Of a stretch of DNA of 64,000 nucleotides, positions 33,995 through 42,983 are shown piece after piece. The position numbers were made by a program, and so were the translations under genes. The notes under the pieces are model-generated. The model was not told the origin of the DNA, made no database searches, and saw nothing but the letters and a program-made list of their open reading frames with translations. Source of the stretch: Rhodospirillum rubrum ATCC 11170. GTDB taxonomy: Bacteria > Pseudomonadota > Alphaproteobacteria > Rhodospirillales > Rhodospirillaceae. The number at the start of each line of letters is the position of its first letter. Within the stretch, counting starts at the first letter, position 1. The stretch covers positions 443,001 through 507,000 of the forward strand of contig NC_007643.1 of the NCBI RefSeq assembly GCF_000013085.1. The letters are read 5' to 3'.

Positions 33995-35437
33995 ATGGCC
34001 TCGAAGAGGACCGTCAACGCTCAGAATCTTGAAGCCCTCGGCGCGCCGCGTCTGGCCGCCTTGATGATAGACATCACCAAGGGCAATGCGGTCGCCCGGC
34101 GCCGTCTGCGGCTTGAACTGGCGGGGGAGACAAGTCCGAAGGAGGTGGCTCGCGAGGTTCGCAAGCGACTGGCGACCCTGGCCCGGTCCCGATCCTTCGT
34201 CGATTGGCAGGGGGTTCGCGCCCTTGCGGCCGATCTCGAGACCCAGCGTCGGGCGATCGTCGAAACCGTGGCTGTGGCCGATCCCAAGGAGGCGCTCGAT
34301 CTTCTGTGGCTGCTCCTGGATCTGGCGCCCTCGGTCTATGAGCGGTGCGGCGAGAGCAACGGGATGATCGGCTCGGTTTTTGACGAGGCCGGCGGCGATC
34401 TTGGACCCCTTGCCGCCCGCGCCCGGCCCAACCCGCTTGCCCTGGCGGACCGGGTCTATGGGGCTTTGGTCAGCGATGATTATGGGCAGTTTGACGGGCT
34501 GATCCGCACCCTGGCCCCCGTTCTGGAGGCCTCCGGCCTGGAGCGCTTGAAGCGGCTTATGGTGGCGTTGTCCCAGCGACCGATCGACCGCCCCGCTCAG
34601 AAGAAACGCGGGGACATCGGCAGGTCCTCGTTGGCGTCGACCCATGCCGTCGATGTCGTCGAAAGCAGACGCGTGAGGATCGCGCGATACGCCCTGCAGG
34701 AAATCGCCGATGTCCTGGGCGATGCCGACGCCTTCATCGCCCAGTTCGACGAGGAGACCCGCAAGGTTCCCGGGATCGCCGCCGACATCGCGTCGCGTTT
34801 GCTGGCGGCCGGCCGCGCCGAGGAAGCCCTTCAGAGGCTGGAGGTGGCCCGCCCCGCGCCCGCGTCCCGGGACTGGCCCGACTTTTCTTGGGAGGATGCG
34901 CAGATCGCCGTGCTGGAGGACTTGGGGCGAACCGATGAGGCCCAGGCCGTGCGCTGGGAGTGCTTCCAGCGCTCCTTGTCGGCGCCTCATCTGCGCGACT
35001 ACCTGAAGCGGCTTCCCGATTTCGAGGACGTGGAGGTCGAGGAAAGGGCCCTTGATCATGTCCAGGCAGCACCGTCGATGATCCGGGCGCTGGCCTTCCT
35101 GGTGGCTTGGCCAGCTTTGACCCGTGCGGCCTCCCTGGTTGTCGCCCGCTCCGAGGATCTGGATGGCAACCAATACGACTTTCTGCCCCATGCCGCCGAC
35201 GCGCTCGCGGCCAAATTTCCCCTGGCCTCGACCTTGATCCTGCGGGCCCTGATCGACGAGTCGCTCACCAAAGGCCGCGCCACCCGCTACAAACATGCGG
35301 CCCGCCACCTGTGCGACTGTGCGAGCCTCGCGGCCTCGATCCCCAAGGACGGCGCCGTCGAACCCCATGAGGCCTATGTCGCCAGACTGCGCCGGGAGCA
35401 CGGCCGCAAGACGGCGTTCTGGGCCCTTGTGGGATAA
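33995..35437 (+). CDS. DUF6880-type helical-repeat protein
   Basis: With ATG 33995 the protein has 480 residues, beginning MASKRTVNAQNLEALGAPRL. It is soluble and helical, with the recognisable start LAALMIDITKGNAVARRRLR then LELAG, and many TPR-like short helices (for example ASRLLAAGRAEEALQRLEVA). I associate it with the DUF6880 family, whose function is undefined. It has no signal peptide. The weak upstream GGGGG makes the start tentative. It lies between core genes and a toxin-antitoxin pair, in accessory context. Confidence 0.78.
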   Translation: MASKRTVNAQNLEALGAPRLAALMIDITKGNAVARRRLRLELAGETSPKEVAREVRKRLATLARSRSFVDWQGVRALAADLETQRRAIVETVAVADPKEALDLLWLLLDLAPSVYERCGESNGMIGSVFDEAGGDLGPLAARARPNPLALADRVYGALVSDDYGQFDGLIRTLAPVLEASGLERLKRLMVALSQRPIDRPAQKKRGDIGRSSLASTHAVDVVESRRVRIARYALQEIADVLGDADAFIAQFDEETRKVPGIAADIASRLLAAGRAEEALQRLEVARPAPASRDWPDFSWEDAQIAVLEDLGRTDEAQAVRWECFQRSLSAPHLRDYLKRLPDFEDVEVEERALDHVQAAPSMIRALAFLVAWPALTRAASLVVARSEDLDGNQYDFLPHAADALAAKFPLASTLILRALIDESLTKGRATRYKHAARHLCDCASLAASIPKDGAVEPHEAYVARLRREHGRKTAFWALVG

Positions 35438-35563
35438 GGGGGCGGGGGGCAGCCCCAGGCCATGCCTCCAGCATGGGTGAAGGGGCCCGGACAGGAAAAG
35501 GCGCGGCGATCCTTGGCGAACTTGGCGAAATGGGCTAAGTTGTCAGAAGTAAGGGAGATCGCC

Positions 35564-36253
35564 ATGGAGCGGACGGCCGGGAAACGATCGGGGCAAGCCT
35601 CCCCTTCCTTTGCGCGCGGCGAAGACGGGGCGGAAGTTGAGGGGACGGTGCTGGTCGCCCCGCACGCCTTGAGCCCGGGGGATATGGAACGGGTGGCGAA
35701 GCTTCTCGAGGCGGAGGGTGTCACGGGGATGCGGCTTGCCAGGGTCTGGTTGAGCCACGGGGACGCGCGACGCATTGCCGAAGGGGGCGCCGCGTCAATC
35801 CAGGCGACCCTCCTGGCCGACGATCCAGTAAACGAGGCCCCCGGGCAGGCTTTGACGCGCGCCTTGCATGAGGCCAGGGCGCGGGGGGAGGTTCTTAAGC
35901 GGACCCTTCTGGCCGACCCGGCCTTGTTGACCACCGCCGAGATGGCGGCGCGTTTGGGTATGTCGGGCGAGGGGATTCGCTTGAAGCGCAAGCGCCACGA
36001 GGTGCTGGGGCTCGATTTCGCCAAACGCGGCCTCCGCTATCCGGGGTGGCAAATTCTTGAAAACGGCCACCTTCTGCCCGCCCTGCCCACCCTCTTCGGC
36101 ATTTTGGGGCGTGACCCTTGGGCGGTGTATCGGTTCTTGCTGCAATCCCATTGCGACCTGGGTGGGGAGCGCGCTCTGGATGCCCTGACGGGCGGGCGGG
36201 TCGAGGCCGTGCTGGAGACCGCCAAGACCGTCGCCACGGGCGGCTTCTCCTGA
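35564..36253 (+). CDS. Antitoxin of RES-type module (MbcA/ParS/Xre family), extended
   Basis: ATG 35564 follows GGGAG by 6 bp; the product has 229 residues, longer than the usual 130-160. The C-terminal part matches the MbcA/ParS/Xre toxin-binding domain: RYPGWQILENGHLLPALPTL, then FGILGRDPWAVYRFL and ERALDALTGGRVEAVLETA. Before it lies a helix-turn-helix-like segment LLTTAEMAARLGMSGEGIRL. The N-terminal 110 residues are not recognised. The toxin gene starts 4 bp after its stop. It should neutralise the toxin and repress the operon. The family call is firm; the N-terminal extension is the oddity. Confidence 0.82.
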   Translation: MERTAGKRSGQASPSFARGEDGAEVEGTVLVAPHALSPGDMERVAKLLEAEGVTGMRLARVWLSHGDARRIAEGGAASIQATLLADDPVNEAPGQALTRALHEARARGEVLKRTLLADPALLTTAEMAARLGMSGEGIRLKRKRHEVLGLDFAKRGLRYPGWQILENGHLLPALPTLFGILGRDPWAVYRFLLQSHCDLGGERALDALTGGRVEAVLETAKTVATGGFS

Positions 36254-36257
36254 TCCC

Positions 36258-36857
36258 GTGACCAGTTCCCCTCATCCCCTGTCCTCGGCCCCCCTGGTGA
36301 CCACGACCTTCGCCGTCGGGCGTGTCTGGCACCATGTGTTTCAGGGCCTTTATCCCGATCCATTGGGCTTTGGAACCGCGCCCAGTCGATTCTCCGACCC
36401 CCGGAAGACCGTGCAAACGCGCTTTGGTGTTTATTATGCCGGGGGGAGTTTTGAGAGTGCCGTCCTTGAGACGCTTGTCCGCGACAGAAAGAACCTGAAC
36501 CCCGGCCTTCTGCTCGTGTCCGCTGCCGAGCTTGAGGCCTTTGTGCATGTCCCGGTCTTGGTGGCGGCTCCCCTTACACTGGTTGACCTTCGGGGAGGAA
36601 ATCCGATCGTGATGGGAGTTCCAACCGATGCCGTGCGGGCGCGATCCCATCGGCTTGGTCAGCGCCTCAGTCGCGTCCTATACGATCATCCCTTGCAACC
36701 GGATGGTCTGTGCTACCCATCCCGGCTGAATGGGGACGACGTTATAGCGGTCTATGATCGGGCGATTCCCAAGCTGAGCGCAGGGCCGCGGCGTCCGCTG
36801 TCGGCCTGCCCGGAAATCGCGCCGGTTCTGGATCGCTACCGCATCGCTCTTCTGTGA
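36258..36857 (+). CDS. RES-domain toxin
   Basis: The protein has 199 residues from GTG 36258, 4 bp after the antitoxin stop. The RES fold is clear: the first Arg in VGRVWHHVFQ, APSRFSDP, then FGVYYAGGSFESAVLETLVR with the conserved Tyr and Glu, and a later Ser in LCYPSRLN. Characterised RES toxins (MbcT, the Photorhabdus and Pseudomonas Res) destroy or transfer ADP-ribose from NAD+. It pairs with the upstream MbcA/ParS-type gene as a type II toxin-antitoxin module. All key residues appear present, so it is likely active. Confidence 0.88.
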   Translation: MTSSPHPLSSAPLVTTTFAVGRVWHHVFQGLYPDPLGFGTAPSRFSDPRKTVQTRFGVYYAGGSFESAVLETLVRDRKNLNPGLLLVSAAELEAFVHVPVLVAAPLTLVDLRGGNPIVMGVPTDAVRARSHRLGQRLSRVLYDHPLQPDGLCYPSRLNGDDVIAVYDRAIPKLSAGPRRPLSACPEIAPVLDRYRIALL

Positions 36858-36890
36858 TGGTTGGCAAAAGACCGCGCCGCCCCGCAAACC

Positions 36891-37604
36891 TTATTCCTGG
36901 GCGTTGACCACTTCGCCGTGGCGGGTGCAGTCGGGCAGGGCGAGGGGGAGGAAGGCCTTGGCGATGTCTTCGGGGGTGGGCAGGGTGGCCGGGTCTTCGC
37001 CGGGGAAGGCCTTGGCCCGCATCGGCGTGCGCGTGCGTCCGGGGTTGAGCAGATTGGCCTTGATCTTGGTCTTGAGGATTTCCTGGGACCAGGTTTTGAC
37101 CATCACCTCAAGGGCGCCCTTGCTGATGCCATAGGTCGCCCAGTAAGGCCGCGCGCCATCGGCGGCGCCCGAGGTGACGAAGATCGCCCGGCCGGCGTCG
37201 GACTGGCGGAGCAGCGGTTCGAACGAGCGGATCAGCCGGTAGCTCGCCGTCAGATTGGTGGCGATCACCTCGTCCCATTCCTTGGGCTTGATGTGGCTGA
37301 CCGGGGTCAGGCTGCCCAGGATGCCGCCATTGGCCACCAGCACGTCGATCTTGCCGAAGCGCTCGAACAGGGCGGCGCCGATCTGGTCGATGGCGTCGAA
37401 ATTGGTCAGATCCTCGGTGATCAGGGTCGGCGGGGTGCCGCCGGCGCTGCGGATCTCGTCGTCGAGTTCCTCAAGCCCGCCCTGGGTGCGGGCCAGGGCG
37501 ATGACATGGGCGCCTTCCGCCGCGAAAAGCTTGGCCACCGCCTTGCCGATCCCGCGCGAGGCGCCGGTGATGAAGCAGTGACGGTCTTGAAGTCGGCCGG
37601 ACAT
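36891..37604 (-). CDS. SDR-family oxidoreductase downstream of purF
   Basis: The protein has 237 residues of the classical short-chain dehydrogenase/reductase type. The cofactor loop is CFITGASRGIGKAVAKLF, then LARTQ, which suggests NADP preference. NGG replaces the usual NAG after VLVA. The catalytic Tyr and Lys lie in YGISK, with the Ser in IFVTSGAADG. The substrate is unknown. It follows purF with a 154-bp gap containing a weak hairpin, so it may be the last gene of the purF transcript. Its neighbour at the 3' side is the convergent RES toxin. Confidence 0.9.
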   Translation of the reverse strand: MSGRLQDRHCFITGASRGIGKAVAKLFAAEGAHVIALARTQGGLEELDDEIRSAGGTPPTLITEDLTNFDAIDQIGAALFERFGKIDVLVANGGILGSLTPVSHIKPKEWDEVIATNLTASYRLIRSFEPLLRQSDAGRAIFVTSGAADGARPYWATYGISKGALEVMVKTWSQEILKTKIKANLLNPGRTRTPMRAKAFPGEDPATLPTPEDIAKAFLPLALPDCTRHGEVVNAQE

Positions 37605-37758
37605 GGGGATCTCCTCGGATGGGGCGGTAAAGAAGGGACTCGCAGGAGCGGCTTATGGGCCCGCTGGGGGGCCCGGTCCATGACATCTCGCAACGCGGCC
37701 GGGCAAGCCCGGGGGGACTTGCCGCGGCCTACGGGAAACCCGATGCTCGGGATTTGCT

Positions 37759-39225
37759 CTAATCGTTGAGCAGCGCCAGCTGCAAAGGATGGCTTTTCTG
37801 CGCCCGGTCCTGATTGGGCACCGGATAATGGCCCGAGAAGCAGGCATCGCAGAACTGCGGGCGCTCGGCATTGCGCGACTCCACCCCGGCCGCCCGATAC
37901 AGCCCGTCGAGCGAGACGAAGGCCAGACTGTCGACGCCAAGCAGCTTGGCCATGTCCTCGACCGAATAATTGGCCGCCAGCAGCTTCTCGCGCTCGGGGG
38001 TGTCGATGCCGTAGAAGCAGGGATAGGCGGTCGGCGGGCTGGAGATGCGCATATGCACCTCGCGCGCCCCGGCCTGACGGACCATTTCGACGATCTTGGT
38101 CGAGGTGGTGCCGCGCACGATGCTGTCATCGACCAGGATGACCCGCTTGCCTTCAAGCTGGCTGCGGTTGGGGTTGTGCTTGCGCTTGACCCCGAGGTTG
38201 CGGGTCTTGTCGGTGGGCTGGATGAAGGTGCGGCCGACATAGTGATTGCGGATGATGCCGTATTCAAAGGGCAATCCGGCCTCGGCGGCATAGCCGAGCG
38301 CGCTGGGCACGCCGGAATCGGGCACCGGCACCACCACATCGGCCTCGACGGCGCTTTCGCGGGCCAGTTCGCGGCCGATGGCCTTGCGCACCTCGTAGAC
38401 GCTGCGCTCCTCGACGATGCTGTCGGGGCGGGCGAAGTAGATGTATTCGAAAACGCAGAAATGCGAGGGGGTCTGCGGGAAGGGGCGCAGCGAGCGCACT
38501 TCCTTGCCGGTGATGATGATCAGCTCGCCCGGTTCGACATCGCGGATGTAATCGGCGCCGATGATATCAAGCGCGCAGGTTTCGGAGGCGAAGATATAGG
38601 CGCCATCGAGCTGGCCGAGAACCAGCGGCCGGATGCCCATCGGGTCGCGCACGCCGATCAGGGCGTTGTTGGTCAGGGCGACGATCGAATAGGCGCCCTG
38701 AACCTGACGCAGGGCGTCGATGATGCGGTCTTCCACCGACGAGCAGATCGAAATGGCGATCAGATGGACGATGACCTCGGTGTCGCTGGTCGATTGGAAC
38801 AGGCAGCCGCGCTGGACCAGCCGTTCGCGCAAGGTCATGGCGTTGGTCAGATTGCCGTTATGGGCGATGGCGAGGCCGCCGAAGGCGAATTCGGCGAACA
38901 GCGGCTGGATATTGCGCATCACCGCGCCGCCGGTGGTCGAATAGCGGACATGGCCGATGGCCGAGGATCCGACGAGCTGGGAGATCACCGTCTCGGATTT
39001 GAAGTTCTCCGACACATGGCCGGGACCCTTGACCGAATGGAACTGGGTGCCATCGAAGGTGACGATCCCCGCCGCCTCTTGGCCGCGATGCTGCAAGGCG
39101 TGCAGGCCAAGCGCGGTATGGGAGGCGGCATTGGGATCGGCGAAGACGCCGAACACGCCGCATTCCTCGCGCAGCTTGTCGTCATCGAACGGATCGGTGG
39201 AGAAATCGATGTCCGTGGGGGCCAT
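37759..39225 (-). CDS. purF: Amidophosphoribosyltransferase
   Basis: The protein has 488 residues. PurF makes 5-phosphoribosylamine from PRPP and glutamine, the first committed step of purine synthesis. The Ntn glutaminase nucleophile is Cys22 (EECGVFGVF), exposed after propeptide removal. The class II GATase core has HTALGLHALQHRGQEAAGIV and RYSTTG. The PRTase PRPP loop is VILVDDSIVRGTT, preceded by the KRKHNPNR region. cvpA lies 45 bp upstream in the same direction, as in many bacteria. The stop codon starts a TAGAGCAAATCCCG motif repeated elsewhere in the window. Confidence 0.97.
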   Translation of the reverse strand: MAPTDIDFSTDPFDDDKLREECGVFGVFADPNAASHTALGLHALQHRGQEAAGIVTFDGTQFHSVKGPGHVSENFKSETVISQLVGSSAIGHVRYSTTGGAVMRNIQPLFAEFAFGGLAIAHNGNLTNAMTLRERLVQRGCLFQSTSDTEVIVHLIAISICSSVEDRIIDALRQVQGAYSIVALTNNALIGVRDPMGIRPLVLGQLDGAYIFASETCALDIIGADYIRDVEPGELIIITGKEVRSLRPFPQTPSHFCVFEYIYFARPDSIVEERSVYEVRKAIGRELARESAVEADVVVPVPDSGVPSALGYAAEAGLPFEYGIIRNHYVGRTFIQPTDKTRNLGVKRKHNPNRSQLEGKRVILVDDSIVRGTTSTKIVEMVRQAGAREVHMRISSPPTAYPCFYGIDTPEREKLLAANYSVEDMAKLLGVDSLAFVSLDGLYRAAGVESRNAERPQFCDACFSGHYPVPNQDRAQKSHPLQLALLND

Positions 39226-39270
39226 GGCCGTGTTTCCTAGGTCCCGCGAAGGGGAGCCGTCGCGCGAGGG

Positions 39271-39981
39271 TTACTGGGTGCTCTCGAAGAGGCGGTTCAT
39301 TTCCTGCCGCTCGCCCGAATCATAGCCGGTTGGCGAGTCGGTGGGAGCGCGCGGCGCCTCGGGCCGCGGACTGTTCAGCCGGTCGAAACTGCGCTGGGCG
39401 TCCCGGACGCTGCGGCCGGTGTCGAGCAGGGTTTCGGCGTCTTGTTTGACGGTGGCGGTATCGCTGCGCAAGGCGCGCTCGCGGGCCTGAAGATTGGCCG
39501 GCAGCAGCGCCAGGGCCGAACTCGCCCCGTTCTCGATCATCGGCATGCTGCGCGCCGTGCGCATCCAATCGGGCTGGCGGTCGACGGGCAGCAGCCAGGA
39601 CACCGCCACATAGCCGGCGATCAGCAGCACGCCGCCGCGCAGCAGCCCAAACAGGAAGCCCAAGGAGCGGTCCAGGGTGTTGAGCGCGCTTTTTTGCACC
39701 TGCTTGGCCACCATGGTGGTCAGGATCGACAGCCCAAGCAGCATCACCAGGAAAATAGTGGCGGCGGCGGCGATGTCGGCCGCCCAGGGGAAGCGCGGCA
39801 TCAGATCAAGAAACAACGGCGAGACCAGCGGCATGCCATAAACCGCCGACACGATCGCCCCGGCCCAGGCGCCCACCGCCAGGGTCTCGTGGACGAAGCC
39901 ACGGAAGAAGGCGAGGGCGGCGGAAATCAGCAGAACGGCAAGGACGAGGATGTCCAACGGATTGATCGGCCAACCGCTCAT
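39271..39981 (-). CDS. cvpA: CvpA-family inner-membrane protein
   Basis: The protein has 236 residues. Four hydrophobic segments fill the first 150: LDILVLAVLLISAALAFFRG, then the stretches around FVHETLAVGAWAGAIVSAVY, ADIAAAATIFLVMLLGLSIL and LLRGGVLLIAGYVAVSWLL. The acidic C terminus is soluble. CvpA is required for colicin V production in E. coli and for envelope integrity; the mechanism is not settled. ATG 39981 overlaps the radA stop as TGATG, and purF follows, the classical cvpA-purF order. Confidence 0.93.
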   Translation of the reverse strand: MSGWPINPLDILVLAVLLISAALAFFRGFVHETLAVGAWAGAIVSAVYGMPLVSPLFLDLMPRFPWAADIAAAATIFLVMLLGLSILTTMVAKQVQKSALNTLDRSLGFLFGLLRGGVLLIAGYVAVSWLLPVDRQPDWMRTARSMPMIENGASSALALLPANLQARERALRSDTATVKQDAETLLDTGRSVRDAQRSFDRLNSPRPEAPRAPTDSPTGYDSGERQEMNRLFESTQ

Positions 39982-41390
39982 CACCGCTGCCCCTGGCCGG
40001 CATTTTCCGGGGGCGCCAGCAGCGCCACCAGATCCTGCAAATGGCCGATTTCGCGCATTCGTAATCCTTCCTTCACGCCAGGGCCGCCCCGTTTGCCGCT
40101 ATCGCGCGGCCGGGCCGGCATCAAGGCCTGATCGAAACCGAGTTTGGCGGCTTCCTTGAGCCGCGTATCGCCATGGGCCACCGCCCTGATCTCCCCCGAA
40201 AGCCCGATCTCGCCGAAAACCACCATATCGGGCGGCACGGGAACCCCGGAGAACGACGAAACCAGCGCCGCCGCCACCGCCAGATCGGCGGCCGGCTCGC
40301 CGATGCGCAGGCCGCCGGCAACGTTCAAATAAACGTCATTGCCGCCCAGCGCAAGACCACAGCGGGTTTCAAGCACGGCCATCACCATCGCCAGACGGCC
40401 GCCATCCCAGCCGACGACGGCGCGCCGCGCCGATCCGGGGGCCGAGGGGCCGACCAGGGCCTGGATCTCGACCAGCATCGGCCGCGTGCCCTCCATGCCG
40501 GCGAACACGCAAGACCCCGTCACATTGCCCCGCCGCTCGGCCAGGAACAGCGCCGAGGGATTGGGAACCTCCGACAATCCGGCGTCGGACATCTCGAAAA
40601 CGCCGATCTCGTCGGTGGCGCCGAAGCGGTTCTTCACCGCGCGCAAAATGCGGAAGGGATGGCCGCGCTCGCCTTCGAAATAGATGACGGCGTCGACCAT
40701 ATGCTCCATCACCCGGGGACCGGCCATCTGGCCTTCCTTGGTGACATGACCAACGAGAAACAGCACGAAGCCCCGGCGCTTGGCCAGACGGATCAATTCA
40801 TGGGACCCGGCGCGGACCTGGGCGACCGTGCCCGGCGCCGAGTCGAGGGTATCGAGATACATGGTCTGGATCGAATCGATGACCACGACATCGGGGGGCT
40901 CGCCGCTATCAAGGGTGGCGACGATGTCGCGCACGCTGGTCGCCGCCGCCAGATCAACCGGGGCCTTTTCCAAGCCCAGGCGCAGGGCGCGCAGCCGGAC
41001 CTGATCGATCGCCTCTTCGCCCGAGATATAAACCGAGCGCGCCCCGCCGCGCGCCAGACCGGCCACCGCCTGCAACAACAGGGTTGATTTGCCGATGCCC
41101 GGATCGCCGCCGATCAGCAGGGCCGAGCCGGCGACCAGACCGCCGCCGGCCACCCGGTCAAGCTCGGGGATGCCGGTCAGCAGCCGGGGGGGCGGCGCGC
41201 CCACCCCTTCCAGGCTGACGAAGGAGAGCCGCTGGCCGCCGCGGCCGCCGGTCTGACCCTTGGGCAGGGCCTCGGCCGGGGCCTCCTCGGCGATCGAGTT
41301 CCATTCACCGCAGGCCTCGCAGCGGCCCATCCAACGCGGATAGACCGCGCCGCAAGCCTGACAGACGAAGCGGGGGGCGTTTTTCGCCAT
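39981..41390 (-). CDS. radA: DNA repair protein RadA
   Basis: ATG 41390 gives 469 residues beginning directly with the zinc finger FVCQACGAVYPRWMGRCEAC. A RecA-like ATPase follows with Walker A GDPGIGKST, Walker B VVVIDSIQT and the RadA-specific KNRFGATDEIGVFEM motif. The C-terminal Lon-like domain includes VFGEIGLSGEIRAV. RadA is a DnaB-type helicase that promotes branch migration in recombination. It is coupled to cvpA downstream by the TGATG overlap. The mlaF stop lies 49 bp upstream. Confidence 0.96.
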   Translation of the reverse strand: MAKNAPRFVCQACGAVYPRWMGRCEACGEWNSIAEEAPAEALPKGQTGGRGGQRLSFVSLEGVGAPPPRLLTGIPELDRVAGGGLVAGSALLIGGDPGIGKSTLLLQAVAGLARGGARSVYISGEEAIDQVRLRALRLGLEKAPVDLAAATSVRDIVATLDSGEPPDVVVIDSIQTMYLDTLDSAPGTVAQVRAGSHELIRLAKRRGFVLFLVGHVTKEGQMAGPRVMEHMVDAVIYFEGERGHPFRILRAVKNRFGATDEIGVFEMSDAGLSEVPNPSALFLAERRGNVTGSCVFAGMEGTRPMLVEIQALVGPSAPGSARRAVVGWDGGRLAMVMAVLETRCGLALGGNDVYLNVAGGLRIGEPAADLAVAAALVSSFSGVPVPPDMVVFGEIGLSGEIRAVAHGDTRLKEAAKLGFDQALMPARPRDSGKRGGPGVKEGLRMREIGHLQDLVALLAPPENAGQGQR

Positions 41391-41439
41391 GGGATTTCCT
41401 CGCGGGGGAGGGCGGTCAAAGGGAACGGCGGCGGCGCGC

Positions 41440-42213
41440 CTAATCGCGCAGTCCGGCGCGGATCGGGCCCTCGGCCCGGCCATGTACGAACTGGTCGACG
41501 TACGGATTGCCCGAGTCATAGACCTCGCTCGCCGGGCCGACCCAGATCAGCTTTCCCTGATAGAGCATGGCGATGCGGTCGGCGATCTTGCTGGCGCTGG
41601 CCATGTCGTGGGTGATCGTCAAGGCGGTGGCGCCCAGGTGGCGGACGCTGGTGCGGATCAGGTCGTTGATGACATCGGCCATGATCGGATCAAGGCCGGT
41701 GGTCGGTTCGTCGAAAAAGATGATCTCGGGATTGGTGGCGATCGCCCGCGCCAGCCCGACGCGCTTTTGCATGCCGCCCGATAGCTCAGACGGGCTGAGA
41801 TCGGCGACATCGGCGCCAAGCCCGACCTCGGCCAGGGTGGTGATGGCGATCTCCTTGGCCTGACGGCGCGGCATGCGCTGGCCCTGCAACAGGCCGAAGG
41901 CGACGTTCTGCCAGACCGGCAGGCTGTCAAACAACGCCGCGCCCTGGAACAACATGCCGAATTTGGCCATGACCTTGTCGCGATCCTGGCCGCGCAGGCC
42001 AACGGTCTCCTGACCATCGATCAGGATCGATCCGCTGTCGGGGCGCAGCAGGCCGAGAATGCATTTCAAGGCCACGGATTTGCCCGTTCCCGAGCCGCCG
42101 ATGATCACCACCGATTCGCCGGCGCCGACCGTCAGGTCGACGCCATCAAGCACGACTTTCGGGCCAAAGGCCTTTTTCAGGCCGCGCAGTTCGATTTTGG
42201 GAGTGTCGGTCAT
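41440..42213 (-). CDS. mlaF: ABC transporter ATPase, MlaF-like
   Basis: The protein has 257 residues. Walker A is GGSGTGKSVALK, the signature is LSGGMQKRVGLARA, and Walker B is IIFFDEPTTGLDP. The Lys-rich KRVGLARA and the MADVINDLI stretch are characteristic of MlaF, the ATPase of the phospholipid-trafficking Mla complex of the inner membrane. It overlaps mlaE by 4 bp (ATGA). No mlaD (MCE protein) or mlaC gene is present nearby, so those subunits must be encoded elsewhere. Confidence 0.9.
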   Translation of the reverse strand: MTDTPKIELRGLKKAFGPKVVLDGVDLTVGAGESVVIIGGSGTGKSVALKCILGLLRPDSGSILIDGQETVGLRGQDRDKVMAKFGMLFQGAALFDSLPVWQNVAFGLLQGQRMPRRQAKEIAITTLAEVGLGADVADLSPSELSGGMQKRVGLARAIATNPEIIFFDEPTTGLDPIMADVINDLIRTSVRHLGATALTITHDMASASKIADRIAMLYQGKLIWVGPASEVYDSGNPYVDQFVHGRAEGPIRAGLRD

Positions 42214-42983
42214 TGGGCGAAGAACAGTTCGGTGATCATGTAGTTGCAGACCAGGATCAAGATTGAGGCGCTGACCACCGCATTGGTCGTGGCCGCCCCC
42301 ACCCCCTGGGCTCCCCCCTTCGACTGGCTGCCATGGTAACAGCCCATCAAGGCGATGATAAAGCCAAAGACCGAGGCCTTGACCAAGCCGCTGATGACGT
42401 CCATCGGCTCGAGGAATTCCCAGGTGCTGGCGATATAGTTGCTGGGGTTGAAGCCCAGCTTGTAGACGCCGATCAGATAGCCGCCGAAGACGCCGATGAT
42501 ATCGGCCGTCAGCACCAGGATCGGCAGCATGGTGACGCCGGCGATCAGGCGCGGCACCACCAGATACTTATAGGGATTGGTCGCCAGCGTCGTCAGGGCG
42601 TCGATCTGCTCGGTCACCTTCATGGTGCCGATCTCGGCGGCCATGGCGGCGCCGATCCGTCCGGCCACCATCAGCCCGGCCAGGACCGGCCCCAGTTCGC
42701 GGGTCATCGACAGCACCACCACCGTCGCCGTCGCCCCCTCGGCCGAGAAGCGGGCGAAGCCGGAATGGCTTTGCAAGCTGAGGACCATGCCGGTGAAGAT
42801 CGCCGTCAGCCCGACCACCGGCAGGGAATAATAGCCGATCTCGACCAATTGGCGGCCGATCAGCCGGGGGAAGAACGGCGGGCGCACGCAATGGGACAGC
42901 GCCGTGCCGGTAAAGACCGACAGCCGTCCGACATGGCGCAAAAAGGTAAGAAAAACCCGTCCAATAATGGCCAGGAAATTCAT
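42210..42983 (-). CDS. mlaE: MlaE-family ABC transporter permease
   Basis: The protein has 257 residues with five to six hydrophobic segments. Family-typical sequences are GYYSLPVVGLTAIFTGMVLS, then the EIGTMKVTEQIDALTTLATN loop that couples to the ATPase, and LVVPRLIAGVTMLP. It forms the membrane dimer of a Mla-type phospholipid transporter with the MlaF-like ATPase encoded next. Its ATG overlaps the alr stop, so alr, mlaE and mlaF are translationally coupled, which links wall-precursor and outer-membrane lipid functions. Confidence 0.92.
   Translation of the reverse strand: MNFLAIIGRVFLTFLRHVGRLSVFTGTALSHCVRPPFFPRLIGRQLVEIGYYSLPVVGLTAIFTGMVLSLQSHSGFARFSAEGATATVVVLSMTRELGPVLAGLMVAGRIGAAMAAEIGTMKVTEQIDALTTLATNPYKYLVVPRLIAGVTMLPILVLTADIIGVFGGYLIGVYKLGFNPSNYIASTWEFLEPMDVISGLVKASVFGFIIALMGCYHGSQSKGGAQGVGAATTNAVVSASILILVCNYMITELFFAQ

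Noticed and set aside
37739-37751. CCCGA-TGC-TCGGG hairpin after purF as a terminator
   Set aside because: The stem is only 5 bp with three T residues; the downstream SDR is probably co-transcribed.
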